Positions 1 through 10,865 of a stretch of 64,000 bases of DNA are shown here, piece by piece. The notes under the pieces are model-generated. The model searched no databases, had not been told where the DNA came from, and saw only the letters and a list, made by a program, of their open reading frames with translations. The DNA is from Jaapia argillacea MUCL 33604. Its lineage: Eukaryota > Basidiomycota > Agaricomycetes > Jaapiales > Jaapiaceae. Where the stretch lies: contig KL197721.1 of NCBI GenBank assembly GCA_000697665.1, positions 893,576 to 957,575 on the forward strand, read 5' to 3'. Numbering within the stretch: position 1 is the stretch's first letter; every line of letters begins with the position of its first letter. Both the position numbers and the translations under genes were made by a program.

Positions 1-255
1 GGGAGAGGAGGAGGAGGGAGGGGAGAGGAGGAGGAGGGAGGGGAGAGGAGGAGGAGGGAGGGAGGGGAGGAGGAGGGAGGGAGGGGAGGGAAAGTCTAAG
101 GATTGGTGGGGGTGGAATAAAGCTGAATAAGTGGATGAGTGAAACAGAAGAAGGGAAGACAGAGGAGAAGGAGATGGGGGAGGCAGGGAAGGCAGAGGGT
201 AGAGGAATAGAGAAAAAATTAGGGGAGAAGGAGGTGAACATACCTGTGGGCTACC
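1..255. repeat. Purine-rich left arm of a long imperfect inverted repeat
   Basis: The plus strand is almost pure A/G. Bases 1-60 are three exact copies of a 20-bp unit (gggagaggaggaggagggag), followed by shorter GGAGGG variants to about 100. The reverse complement of about 85-255 matches 1066-1300 in the same order: the block around agcccacaggtatgtt, then ctgtcttccct with ttctgtttcactcat, then ccacccccacc with atccttag. The arm reaches the window edge, so its outer end is not seen. Confidence 0.75.
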
Positions 256-282
256 TGGATCACCCACAGTACAACTTATTCA

Positions 283-640
283 TCATTTGCAATCCACACC
301 ACCATTTCCCCCTCCTTGTAAACTGGAAAAAATGACTTGGTCAAGATCCACTGTGATGGAGGGTGAGGCATCGAGGATGGACGACGACGTCAAGTCGGTA
401 ACAGCAACATTACTCGGTGAATTGGTGCCTGTACATATGAACCGAAACTTCGTGTCAGCAGGGATTCCTATGGAAATCGCCAATGACCAAGTTGGAGAAA
501 TTGATGAGCATCGCAACGGGAGGCGGAACGGCTCTAGATGAAGTATAAACTCACCTGTAAAGTAACAATATGGTGGCGCTCGCCAAGATCACGCAAGGCA
601 TAGGTGTCCACCCCATTGCTACGCGCTGGTGTCCAATATT
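283..640 (-). other. Possible exons of an unrecognised gene on the minus strand
   Basis: Two stretches read like coding DNA on the minus strand. One, about 560-640, ends in a good donor (GTGAGT) after residues VDTYALRDLGERHHIVTLQ. The other is the open frame at about 283-516. I could not join them into one convincing model, find a start, or recognise a family, and an in-frame stop lies just upstream of the first stretch. They could be the remains of a gene that was duplicated together with the inverted repeat. No function is proposed. Confidence 0.25.
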
Positions 641-1065
641 TGAAGAGATTGACGCCCGAATCCAGCGTTTGGAACGAAGTGATCACGCATGTCACATGTC
701 GGCGTTCACTTCATCCTCAACGAGCACCACCATCGTCTGACCCGTCTCCAAGGCCTAAGGTCCTCAACGCCTTCTACATACTCCACTCAATACCTTCGCA
801 TCTGGCAGCTGAAAGTCAGTTCAGTGAACTCGTTTTTCCGCTTCGCTGTCCCCCCACCAGCTCCAAGCACCACAGTGACGAAACCTACTCGTCCGGGGCC
901 ATACGCTCATTTGTGGGTATCCTCACCTTCACACAATTTGTCACTTGATAGTCTCTGCCTCTCAGCTTCATTCCATGTCTCCCTCCCCTCCCTGAATATC
1001 AATCACAATAAGCAGGATGTTTAAAGGGATTCCGGAGATAGATATAGTGGTTTCTTTGTTTCAGA

Positions 1066-1480
1066 TAGCCCACAGGTATGTTCTCCTCCTCCTCCTCCTT
1101 CTCCTCCACCACCACCACCACCCCTCCTTTATCCCCCATTCCTCTACCCCTGTCTTCCCTCCTTCTGTTTCACTCATTCACTCATCCACCCCCACCCATC
1201 CTTAGTCTTTTCCCTCCTCCACACCCTCACCCCCTTTTCCTAGTTACCTCTCCCCTCCCTCCTCCTCCTCTCCCTCCTGCTCCTCTCCCTCCCCTCCCCT
1301 CCCCTCCCCTTCCCTCCTCTCCCCTCCCTCCTCCCCTCCTTCCCTTCCCTCCCCTTCCCTCCCTTTCCTCCCCTTCCTCCCCTTCCTCTTCCTCACCTCC
1401 CTCCTCTCCTCCTCCTCCTCCTCTTTGTCCTCCCTTCCCTCCCCCTCCATCCTTCTTCTCCCTCTTCTACTTTCTTCCCC
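1066..1480. repeat. Pyrimidine-rich right arm of the inverted repeat and polypyrimidine tract
   Basis: This is the partner of the arm at 1-255. After a match to agcccacaggtatgtt at 1066-1081 it becomes nearly pure C/T, made of CCT, CCTCC and CTCC repeats to about 1475. It is longer than the left arm, as expected if simple repeats expanded after duplication. The long open frames across it are products of low complexity, not genes. Pure pyrimidine tracts of this length can form triplex DNA, which is an inference from composition only. Confidence 0.75.
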
Positions 1481-1750
1481 TCACCCAGTTGGTCATGAGG
1501 CCACACATTCATATATTTCCATAAAAATTCGATTTATTGTCCTCCTAATATACTGTATATTGCATTCTCAATTGTGAGATAAGCCCTGAGATATGAGAAT
1601 ACTCAAAATCATTTATATGCAGGATACAACGGTGACCGAGTGAGCTCTGGAATTATGTCAGATTATCCAAAAATGGAAGTGCGAACGCCAGGAATCGAAC
1701 ACTCGGTTGCTTGCGTTTTGATTTGATCCTTGCACTCTCCGCCTTTCGTA

Positions 1751-1893
1751 TCCCTCCTCAACTTGGGCAAATCTCTCAATCACCGCCTTAACTAACTCCA
1801 CCTCCGGCTTCTCAATATCCACAACCCACCTCTCTTTCTTCAATCAACCTTTGAACTCTTCTGGCAGGACCTTCGCGTCGAAATCCAGGTAGG
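1751..1893 (-). pseudogene. Relic of the 3' end of threonine synthase
   Basis: About 143 bp match the last exon of the intact THR4 gene at 8963-9104 at high identity, by eye in the high eighties per cent. The minus-strand reading KKERWVVDIEKPEVELVKAV parallels KKERRVVDVERPEVNLVKAV in the intact gene, and FAQVEEG follows in both. Similarity stops abruptly on both sides and the catalytic part is absent, so it cannot encode an enzyme. Its orientation is the same as the source gene, 7 kb away. It is most simply a partial duplication that has decayed. Confidence 0.9.
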
Positions 1894-2237
1894 AGCTGGG
1901 GAGGATGGACGTGTGATTGTGTATTGGCGAGGGACGGAAGCGAAGGCGCCGTCGATCATTACTACGTCACCTGGAGTACCCAAAAGCCGACTTCCAGGAT
2001 CGGATGAGTCGCCATTCGATGTGTAACTTATAAGGAGACGCCCTTCGCTTCACCTCGTCCCCAACCCAATATTTGCGGACTCTACCCAGCTCAACACTAT
2101 GAATCCCCGAAGTCTGTCCCATCGTTTTTTTCCTTTGTCTATTCCAACTGACTTTTCGAAGCTTTTCCATTCACCGAGGCTGAACTGAACGAAGTAGGCC
2201 TTCTTGGTGAAGGCGAGTCTCTTCGTCATTTCTTACA

Positions 2238-4232
2238 ATGGCATATCTTCTGGCGTCGTTGGCGCTAGCTAGTCATCCCAAGGGGGACTCGTTCGTTCTT
2301 ATTGCTCATCCTTTCCGCTATCAATCCACGGCAAAGTTCACGTCATACTTACCATCCCCCTATAGGAGTCTCTCAGTTCGCCGTGCAGGCGATTCAGGCC
2401 ATGAAAGACCATCCGGAGCTGCTGAGCGAGTCCTTTTAATCTTTCCGCGTCATACCGCACTTACCACCTTCCGTCCAGAGTTCTCCCTGTTCGCCCTCAC
2501 CTGTACCAACGCCCAGGGCTCGCACTACAAGATCTCTAGTTTGCCCCGCCCCTTCGACAGCGAAGCGATCGTGGCGTCTGAACATGGTCCCGACGCTTAC
2601 GAGAGGGTCGCCTACTACAACGGCATTACTGGGGACGACGACCACCCGGTACTCGTGTACCGTTCCGACTACCTCATTACACCATTCCCCAAGCCCACTG
2701 GCAGATTCGGTCATATCCCCGTCAAATCAGTCTACGGGACCTTTGATGCCTCGCTGAATAAGGCCTGGGACGTTGTCGGTCCCCTGATTGTCGACATCAT
2801 CGTTGCACGAAATATAAAGTGCACCTCCATTGACCCAGCCCGCTTCCTCACACACGCTGAGCTGGGAGAGGGGGGCAAAGGGCTTCTTGGTCCGGTCGTT
2901 GTATGGATTGGAGTCGAGCCTGGTTCTACCTCCCCCGACACCGCTCACAATGTCTCTCAGGCGATCCTCGTCCTTCTGCAGAAGAACGACGTCAAGGACG
3001 TTGTCGTAGAATGGAGGCAGTCAGTCCCACAGTGGCTGGCTGGTCCCCCGCTCTTGCGACATGCCCCCGACCGCGATGCGACCCACTACGTCCGCCGATT
3101 CCTCACTGCTCTTCTCGCGGTTCCCCTAACCACCGAAGGTATGGAGGATGACGACTCCCAGGGCACACTTACCCTTTGGTTTCTTGAGAACAAAACCGAC
3201 GACGGTAAACCCAGCGACAAGGTCTACGGCCTCAGCAACTGCCACGTCCTCCGCAAGAATACCACCGTTGACTACTCTCTCAAGGCTGGCGCACCCAAGT
3301 TCCATGTCCGCGTCTGCGGAATGCGTCGGTTCCAGCGCGGCCTCGACGAGATCACTAAGGCCATTGCTAGCCGCGTCTTTTACGCTACCATTTACGCCCA
3401 AGCAATCGCCAGCCTCCAAAAGCAGGAGAACCAGGGTCCGGAGACCGCGAAAGAACTAGAGTGGAATCAAAGCAAGCTAGAAGATGAAATCAGAGCCATT
3501 CCCAGCCTCGAACGCTTCCACGACGAAGTAAACAAATATTGGTCCAATATCACGCTGCAGCGCAACATCGGTTACGTCGAATATGCTCCGAAAATCAAGG
3601 TTGACGAAGAAAACACACGATACAGGGCAGACTGGAGCGTTTTCGTGGCTGCGGAGGCGAAGGTCAAGAGTGCCTTTGAAGGCAACGTAGTCGATCTCGG
3701 TGCATTTCAACTTATCTTTCTCGCATATCCCCCCTCTGACGAACTCAACCCTCATTTAGGAACCAAGTTTTCTGTTCCGGACATAGCAGAGATGTTCTAT
3801 CCTGTGGCTGGTGGAGTGACCACGTTCAAGTATCCCTTGGGGAGGAAGCTGAAGATTTCCGGCTGCGCCTCGAAGGAAGACCTCGCCGTCCCTGCAGAGT
3901 TCGACACTCAAGGCGAGCGATGCCTTATGGTCGGCAAGGATGGGAACACCACCGACCTCACCGTTGGTCGCTACGCCGGCCTGGAATCGTTCACTTTCAA
4001 CGCAGCCGGCGTTGTGTCCAGGCAGCTCGCCATCTACAATTCTGGACACAAGTCCATCGAAGCCTTCTCTGCCAAGGGCGACTCGGGATCCCTCATTTGG
4101 CATACGAGGGACGGCGAAGGGTACATCGTCGGCCAAATCCGCTCGGGCCAGAATAAAGGCGGTTCGACCAGCAACCATGTCACCTATTGCACTCCAGGTT
4201 GGTGGCTCCTGGCTGAGATTAAGAAGAAGTAG
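2238..4232 (+). CDS. Trypsin-like (S1-fold) serine protease-like protein, basidiomycete family
   Basis: A single 664-codon frame starts at an ATG. The C-terminal half carries two signatures of the chymotrypsin fold: a histidine in LSNCHVL (about residue 335) and a serine in the GDSGSLIW motif (about residue 617). These fit the catalytic His and Ser, while the Asp cannot be placed by eye. Between them is a long insert with a charged, probably helical stretch (about 390-430). The N-terminal 250 residues are not recognised, and there is no signal peptide or membrane segment, so it is likely intracellular. Proteins of this layout are common, lineage-expanded and uncharacterised in mushroom-forming fungi (family knowledge). 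Peptidase activity is inferred, and a non-catalytic relative is possible. Confidence 0.8.
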   Translation: MAYLLASLALASHPKGDSFVLIAHPFRYQSTAKFTSYLPSPYRSLSVRRAGDSGHERPSGAAERVLLIFPRHTALTTFRPEFSLFALTCTNAQGSHYKISSLPRPFDSEAIVASEHGPDAYERVAYYNGITGDDDHPVLVYRSDYLITPFPKPTGRFGHIPVKSVYGTFDASLNKAWDVVGPLIVDIIVARNIKCTSIDPARFLTHAELGEGGKGLLGPVVVWIGVEPGSTSPDTAHNVSQAILVLLQKNDVKDVVVEWRQSVPQWLAGPPLLRHAPDRDATHYVRRFLTALLAVPLTTEGMEDDDSQGTLTLWFLENKTDDGKPSDKVYGLSNCHVLRKNTTVDYSLKAGAPKFHVRVCGMRRFQRGLDEITKAIASRVFYATIYAQAIASLQKQENQGPETAKELEWNQSKLEDEIRAIPSLERFHDEVNKYWSNITLQRNIGYVEYAPKIKVDEENTRYRADWSVFVAAEAKVKSAFEGNVVDLGAFQLIFLAYPPSDELNPHLGTKFSVPDIAEMFYPVAGGVTTFKYPLGRKLKISGCASKEDLAVPAEFDTQGERCLMVGKDGNTTDLTVGRYAGLESFTFNAAGVVSRQLAIYNSGHKSIEAFSAKGDSGSLIWHTRDGEGYIVGQIRSGQNKGGSTSNHVTYCTPGWWLLAEIKKK

Positions 4233-5482
4233 AAGAACGCCCTCTTTTACCCCGAAACTTGGCCGGCTCGAGCGTAACTTCATTGGCCTGTGCAGGTTCG
4301 TCTCTTTCTTCCATGCTTTTGTACATAGCTGATGAACTTCGAAGTCTGTGCGATGGCGAGTAGTTCCACATCGTCGTCGTCGTCAGACTTGCATCCGTGC
4401 TCTTTTTGGGTTATGTTGGGTTCGAAATTCGTCCGACTCGGTGTGTTGTAACTGACGTCTCTGTCTCTGCCTCCGCTTCTGTCGACCGGGGAGCATTGCG
4501 GTGCCGAACCACTCCTACCTAATGCCCACGTTACGCCTGTTACTTGAGCTACTTATTCGATGTGTCAAATCGATGCGAGGGAATGTTTATCGATTTCAAT
4601 AGTGACACTACGCCACTACTGAGCCGTAGCCGAGTCTCAAGAGAGCCTCACTCGTGCTCTCTTCATGCATCAATGCTGTACAAATGAGTTTTCCTACCTT
4701 CCCCACTCGCTTGAAAACATCCGATCCCGGAACCCTTCAACTCAATCGGTCTTCACCCTTCCAGGTATACCGCCGCAGGCCAGCCAGTATGAACCGGTCC
4801 GTCTTGAACAACTCGTTGTCGACCCCTTTCATGCACTCGGTTCCAGACGCGGAGGTGAAAGATAGCACGACCCTCTCAAACAACATCCGCATCTCGCGAT
4901 TTCCAAAGCACGGCACGCACCTCCGGACGCAGTCAATGAAAGCACGTCCCACATCATCACGCCCACAAAATCCTTGCAGGTTGGAGACGTTCGGGACCAT
5001 GACTAAGACAGGTTCGACGCTGTTGACTGAGGTGGGATTTGCGAGGTGGGCTCGTATGTATTTCAAAGAGGGTCATTCTGAAAGTAAGCAGGGCTGAAGT
5101 GATGGGTCATCCAGCGTCAATGGATAGAATGCTCGGGCCCGCAGGGTATGTATCTCGAAGGGGCCCGTAATCTAGACTAGAGTAATTAGAAGAGCGTTCA
5201 TGGCAACCAGATGTTGATGCGACGGGTTCGAGGTCGACATGCTAGCTTATGCTTGCATACACAGTGCGCAGGAGCTGAATATCGCAGTGGGTTCACCTAA
5301 AAATAGCACACTGTGAAGGTCCTCCTGCCACACAGCATTTCCACTGAAAAACCCACGACAGTCCTTGAGCTTGAACTCACACAGCCAACCAACAAATGCG
5401 AAAACCCCACCACTCCTACCCAACTTCGAGTCTCTTCGCTCCTTCATTCGTCCCTTTCTCACAGATCTCACCGTAGATCACC
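4233..5482. other. Spacer with one possible minus-strand coding stretch
   Basis: About 1.25 kb lie between the protease-like gene and the next plus-strand gene. At 4737-5066 the minus strand has an uninterrupted 109-codon frame with protein-like composition (for example VLVMVPNVSNLQGFCGRDD and FERVVLSF). I cannot recognise it or attach further exons. The rest shows no gene, repeat or RNA. Confidence 0.3.
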
Positions 5483-6306
5483 ATGGCCACCGATCGCGAG
5501 GAGGAGCTCTCGGACCAAGCCCCCAGAACGGATTGGGTACTTGCGAAGAGGGTGACTTGGTATCGCATTGTTTGTATCCTTTTCGTAGTGGGGTTTGCTA
5601 TTCCCAAAGCTCTCCTTGGATATCGTAATTGGGTCATTATCTCGATCAACGTCGATCTGGTCTTGGGCTTCACTACCGCCATCAGGTACGTATAACAGCA
5701 TACTCCGTTCACCAACCATCGTCATTGATTTTGCGGAATCTCATGTAGTTTAGTGGCAGCAGCTTGGTGCGAACCGAATCCACCCGAAAGCTGGCGTTGG
5801 TTCTTCCAGACTAATTGGAAGAAAGAGTATGGAGAAAGATGGAACGTCTTCCTTTCTTTCCAAAGTAAGTAATACAACTTCAACCCTGACTTAACCCCAC
5901 TCACTGCGCTGATCTTCCTTCGTATATCGTTGTCAACGCCCTATAAACAGTATTTATAACCAAATGTGCGCTCGTCATGAGTTGCACAGGGTTCCTACTC
6001 ACAATCGGTTCGTACCACCCCGTTCATATCTACAGTGATCCTTACTTGAAAATTCCACGGGGTACGATTTACTCAGGTGGGATCCCACTCATATTTGGTG
6101 CCAATAAAGGACCGGGCGAAGATCCCAGTGACTCAAAGACTGATTTCCACTGGGCGGGCACGTCCTTCTCCTTCTCTCTCCGAGTCAACCAAGTAATCTC
6201 TCATCCATTTCATCTTAGCATCATATTGGGCATATTGGGCACTTGGGTATATCAGAACATCCATATTCTTAGCCCTCCTTTGTCTATCTGGCTTGTTTGG
6301 ACCTAA
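5483..6306 (+). CDS. Small predicted membrane protein of unknown function
   Basis: The start ATG at 5483 sits in a good context (caccATGG). Exon 1 (5483-5685) joins at a GTACGT donor to exon 2 (5749-5864), then at GTAAGT to exon 3 (from 5951). The reading frame is kept across both joins. The product begins with an acidic, polar N-terminus and has two hydrophobic spans, VCILFVVGFAIPKALLG and IISINVDLVLGF, then a Trp-rich segment (ESWRWFFQTNW) and a third span (CALVMSCTGFLLTI). The frame stops at 6306, but a further intron after LRVNQ is possible, so the C-terminus is uncertain. No family is recognised. Confidence 0.55.
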
Positions 6307-6879
6307 CGGTCCAAGCACGGCTCTCGATCATGTTGTAGAACGCGGAGTGGGCTAATACTTGCGTTCGATAAGAAAGAAATGGTACGTAGGTGTTCGTAGT
6401 CGCTGTTTTGCAGATCGTCATCTCCTTTGTAGCCTACTTTGACTTTCTACGTTCCTTACCGCCCTTATCTACTCGGAGCCTTTTCACCCCGCTCTTGATA
6501 TCCCCCACCTCTCGTTTACATGGATGCGTAGCACGTCTTTTTAGGTACGGTTTCTATTGTTCAATCAGAGTTTGACCCGGCGCCAGTCCGAGGATTGCGA
6601 GAAGCCTCCAATTCGATCGATGGTTGTGGGGCATGCAACACAGCATAGGTGGCGACAGATGGCGAACATCGGTCAAGACGACGGAGAGAGAGACTCCGAA
6701 GTCTGATACCAAGCTAAGAGCACTGGCTGGCAAATTTAAGAGAGCGACGTGGGCAAGGCGAGGCTTATCTGCTGGCCGTTCCCTCTCAACGGCATCTCAA
6801 CGTTCTTTCGATGCCGTTCTGCTGAGAGGACCAAAACAGACGCAGACGCTTGGCATGTTCTGAGACAAGTTCATCCACA

Positions 6880-8642
6880 ACGACTCGGGTTCAATGATTT
6901 CGTCATTGCCACGATCGGGTACATGTTTGGTATAAGTAAGTGCCACTCCTATCCCTCATAACTGTTCATAACCATGACTAGCACCACCATTTCCCGCCAT
7001 TTGCATGCTAGCCTCTGGGGGGCTGCTCTTACAGTCCAGAAAACACATATCCCTAGCTTGTCGGAACAAATCGAATATTTTGATACGGACATTTTCCCAT
7101 TCGATAGCATCCTTGAACGAGTCTTGCTCGTCCGCAAAGAATATGTGAGGGCATGGGATTGGCTCTTAGAAGAGGAAAGAAACCGTTCGTGTTATAGGGG
7201 TAACCACTTCCCTGGTGCAATCATAACTGGCCATCCCGGTATAGGTACGTTGCATCACCAGCACTTGCATTTCTTCTCAAGTCACTTCCTTTAGGAAAAA
7301 GTACCTTCGTGTACTACTTACTTGCACAATGCTTGCAGCACAAAATGCCTGTCGCCCTCCCTCTTGACGACACTACTTTCGTGCTATTCGATGATCAAGG
7401 CTCCCACCAATATTCCACCGAATTTGACACGGAAAACGCTCCAGGCGGATTGTGGGTCCTTTGGGATTCCGGGACAAACGAGAATTTGTGTGATCCATTG
7501 AATCATTGATAGTGGCAACCTATACGCGTCGCGCTGCTTTGATCCAAGTATCGTTTCCCAACAGAATACATTGGCAGCGGTGGGAAGATCAGTCAGACGC
7601 TCGGTGCTATATCATGGACGTATGGCCTGTTGAAGAAATACAAGCTCTTTCGTGAGCAACTCCCCTACTATATCCGGATATCGACCCATTGATAAACAAT
7701 AGCTCAATACTCGGACTCTCCCTTGAACGAATCATGAAGCCATTCCGAAAATACGGACCTTGCATCCGCACTTGTGTCGATATCGCAAGGACACCAGATC
7801 TCGACGGCGTCATGGAAAAACGCGTCCTAGACGCTGCCTTGAATATAGTCCGAGTCCGCGACAACTACCTACTCCGTATTCTCGGTGTCGGCACTCTCCG
7901 TATCGAAAGCGAGGATGCCGCGATGATATACTTCGTCCGAACCGGCTTCGTCGATGGCAAGCTCCACACTACGTCGGCCTGCCTATCCATCCCCACCCAT
8001 TTTGTGGCTTGCGCACCTGGCAAATGCGCCCTCCTCGAACTTGACGCTTTCCAACAAACCCAGCTCTTTCGCGGCTTGATCGATTATCCTCGTGCAAAGT
8101 GGCCTACTGAGTGGCTGTATCAGAATTGGGTGCACGCGCGGTTTACGTCGAGCAGTTGTGATCCTGTCCCATGTGAATTAGGGGAGCCGCTTGTTCGAGT
8201 TCACTTGGCCATCGTGGCAAGAGGAAAAGCAACAAGTTTATCAGCACTTAAGGCTGCCACATCGTCCGACACACCATTCTATTGGCATCCCGACTCTGTC
8301 GCGTCCAAAATCCCAGGTGTGACGGCCCTGCTATGCACAAAGACCGACCTATACATCTTGGTATCAAACTTGTCTCCGCCTCGACCCGCACCAGAAAAGT
8401 ATTTGGAGCACATCCACGAGATTGTTGGCGAGGGGATATGTAGGTTACCTTGGACTGTGATCTTCATCGGGTACGCAGCCTATTTTGACTTCATTCGGAC
8501 TCAACGGTCGGGAATTTCTACGAAATGGAAAGATGTGGGGTTTGGATTGTGTCCCAACGTCTCACTGCCCAAGGCCGCACTTCCTGATCTAGAAAAGTTA
8601 TTCGTGAGTCTGCCAGCTCCTGGGAAGGTGACATTACGTTGA
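6880..8642 (+). CDS. P-loop NTPase, Crinkler-like architecture, basidiomycete type
   Basis: A Walker A motif GHPGIGKST is made by splicing across an intron at about 7244-7294. The next exon continues FVYYLLAQCLQ and a Walker B-like strand (GGLWVLWD). A short exon (RIHWQRWEDQSDARCYIMD) and a long last exon (from about 7690) follow, ending at 8642 after VSLPAPGKVTLR. P-loop domains with this motif, a split N-terminus and a long C-terminal domain are known from fungal Crinkler-type and related multigene families. Membership here is inferred from layout only. No ATG was found for the first exon, which may start upstream of 6880. It looks otherwise intact and is converged upon by THR4, whose end lies 292 bp away. 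Confidence 0.65.
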
Positions 8643-8934
8643 CACCCCTTCCACTCTTTTCAAGGTGGAGCGTTCGTTTGACTTCCGTTGGGAGTGACTT
8701 TCCGTCAGTGAGTTGAGGTAGTATGTCAGAGAATGTCCGACCAGTGGGAACACTATTGCTAGGTCGCACATGGATGCGATATGTCCTACCTGTCTCGCCT
8801 GCAGATCAGAATCTGACTCGTTGAAAGTGTACTTACATGCGCCAGTTGTAGAATATTATGGGTGGATTTGCACCGTTGGAGTCTCCGTTCCACATATTTC
8901 TGAGGAGGTATTTCATTCGTGCTCTCTTTGCTAA

Positions 8935-10865
8935 TTAACCACTCGCCCCTCCCTCTTCACCTCCCTCCTCTACTTGGGCAAATCTCTCAATCACCGCCTT
9001 AACCAAGTTCACCTCCGGCCTCTCAACATCCACAACCCGCCTCTCTTTCTTCAACAAGCCTTTGAACTCTTCCGGCAGGACCTCGACGTCGAAGTCCAGA
9101 TCGGGTAAGGCACGAGTGACAGCCTCGGAGAACTTGGCTGGGTGGGCTGTAGATAGGATTATCTGGGTGGTTGTGGATGGACTAGGGTGGCGAGATGAGA
9201 ACGATGGACTGAACAGACTGATGCAGCTTACTTTTGTGGAGCGATGAGTCGTGCAGCTGCCAAACCAACAGCCGTATGCGGGTCTGCGATATACGAAGGC
9301 GTTCCATCGTGATACAGCTTGATCGTCTCCAACGTCTACAGACCCCCCAACCAAAAAAGACGTCACATCTATTCCATAAACGGAGCACAACACGAAACGT
9401 ACCTGCTCATCCGAAATCCTCTCTGCCAAAAAGTCCTTCCTGGCCTCCTCGAGAACCTTAACAGGAACCTCAACCCTCCCGTCGCTCTTGACCTTACTCA
9501 TCCACCCATCAAGTATCTCACAAGCTTCCTTCCTCCTAACATTCTCATCTCCCTTCCCAACATCAACGCTCTCATACGCGAGGTACCAAAGTAACCTCTC
9601 GAAATTACTCGAGACCAGAATATCCATCGCAGGACTGTACGTCTCTTTCACTCCAGCTCCGGTAGCTTGTTTACCATCGGAAGCCCCATCAACAGGTTCA
9701 GTAGGCCCAGTACCATCCACTCCATCCAAAGACGACTCCACCTTCTCATACTTCCCACTCTTCCAAAACCTAGCGAGGATATCGTTCTCGTTCGTAGCCA
9801 CTACCAACTTACCCATGGGTAACCCCATCTTCTTGGCGTAAAACCCTGCTAGGACGTCACCAAAGTTGCCTGTAGGGACGACGTATTGGAGTTCGACTTG
9901 GGAGGAGGGGAGCTGGGAACGGACGTGGAAATAGGCGAGGAAGTAGTAGACTGTTTGGGCGAGGATACGGGCCCAGTTTATGGAGTTTACGGCGCCGAGG
10001 CGGTGGGTTGTGTTGAAAGCCTGGTCGGAGAAGAGGGCTTTGACGATGTCCTAGATGCAGGGGAGAAGCAGTCACTATTACTAACGTCTCTTGAAATGGG
10101 GAGTGGGGAGGGCTAAGGTCGAGGAGCAGGGTACAAACCTGACAATCGTCAAAAGTGGCCTTGACGGCAAGGTTGTGGACGTTAGCATCGGTAACAGTGG
10201 TCATTTGTGCCTCCTGGATTGGGGACACACGTCCTTTTGGATGGAGTATGAAGATAGAGATATTGGCTTTGTTCCTCAGACCGTAGATCGCGGCGCTAAA
10301 AAAGCGAACTTGAGGGAAAGCTTTGCAACATCAAGGTGAAGTCTCACCTGCCGGTATCCCCACTCGTAGCCCCAACAACAGTCAATTTCTCCTGCCTCTC
10401 TCCGGGAGCCTTCCGAGCGTTGCGTCGCAGTAAGAAAAACTCAAACAAGTTTCCTAAAAGTTGCAACGCGACATCCTTGAAAGCAAAGGTCGGCCCATGG
10501 AACAACTCCAACACAAATGCCTTATCCGACAGCTTCTTCACGGGGGTAACATCCGGATGCCTGAAGCTGGCATAGCTCTTTTCCACCAGCACTCTGAGCT
10601 CTTCTTGAGTGATTTCGTTGGGCGAGATGTATAAAGATAGGATAGCGACGGAGAAATCGACGAATGAATATGAAGCCCATTCGGTTTGCCAATCCTGTGG
10701 CAGGGTCGGGATGGAGGTGGGGATATAAAGGCCACCATTTGGAGCGAGACCGGTAAGGACTGTCTAGAAAGACATTAAACCATAAGTGTTGATCTGGGAT
10801 CAGGAGGGATTGACCTCTTCGAATGAAAGTTCTTGGGAGCCACCGCGAGTGGAGAAGTACTTCAT
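8935..10865 (-). CDS. THR4: Threonine synthase
   Basis: Converts O-phosphohomoserine to threonine with pyridoxal phosphate, the last step of threonine synthesis. The start, MKYFSTRGGSQELSFEE (exon 1, 10815-10865), is the classic N-terminus of the family. Exon 2 (10348-10763) carries FHGPTFAFKDVALQ, where the Lys binds the cofactor, and the GATSGDTG loop. Exons 3 (10139-10295) and 4 (9403-10050) give VVPTGNFGDVLAG and the NENDILARF and SSNFERLLWY motifs. Two more exons reach the stop at 8935. Frames stay open through all the junctions I computed (exons 1-4). Total length is about 500 residues, normal for fungi. The acidic, Gly-rich tail is ordinary. A decayed copy of its last exon lies at 1751-1893. 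Confidence 0.97.

Noticed and set aside
1-1480. Terminal inverted repeats of a DNA transposon
   Set aside because: The arms are long and low in complexity, no target-site duplication can be tested because the left end is cut off, and no transposase lies between them.
1078-1524. A 148-codon plus-strand frame rich in Pro, Ser and Leu
   Set aside because: It lies wholly in a CCT/CTCC simple repeat, where long frames arise by composition. It has no domain, splice pattern or start context.
1670-1760. Possible tRNA: a B-box-like GTTCGATTC on the minus strand at about 1692
   Set aside because: No A box, no pairing T stem and no acceptor stem could be drawn around it. The sequence borders the THR4 relic instead.
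4654-5097. A 147-codon plus-strand frame
   Set aside because: The overlapping minus-strand frame has more protein-like composition, and the plus-strand one has no recognisable feature.
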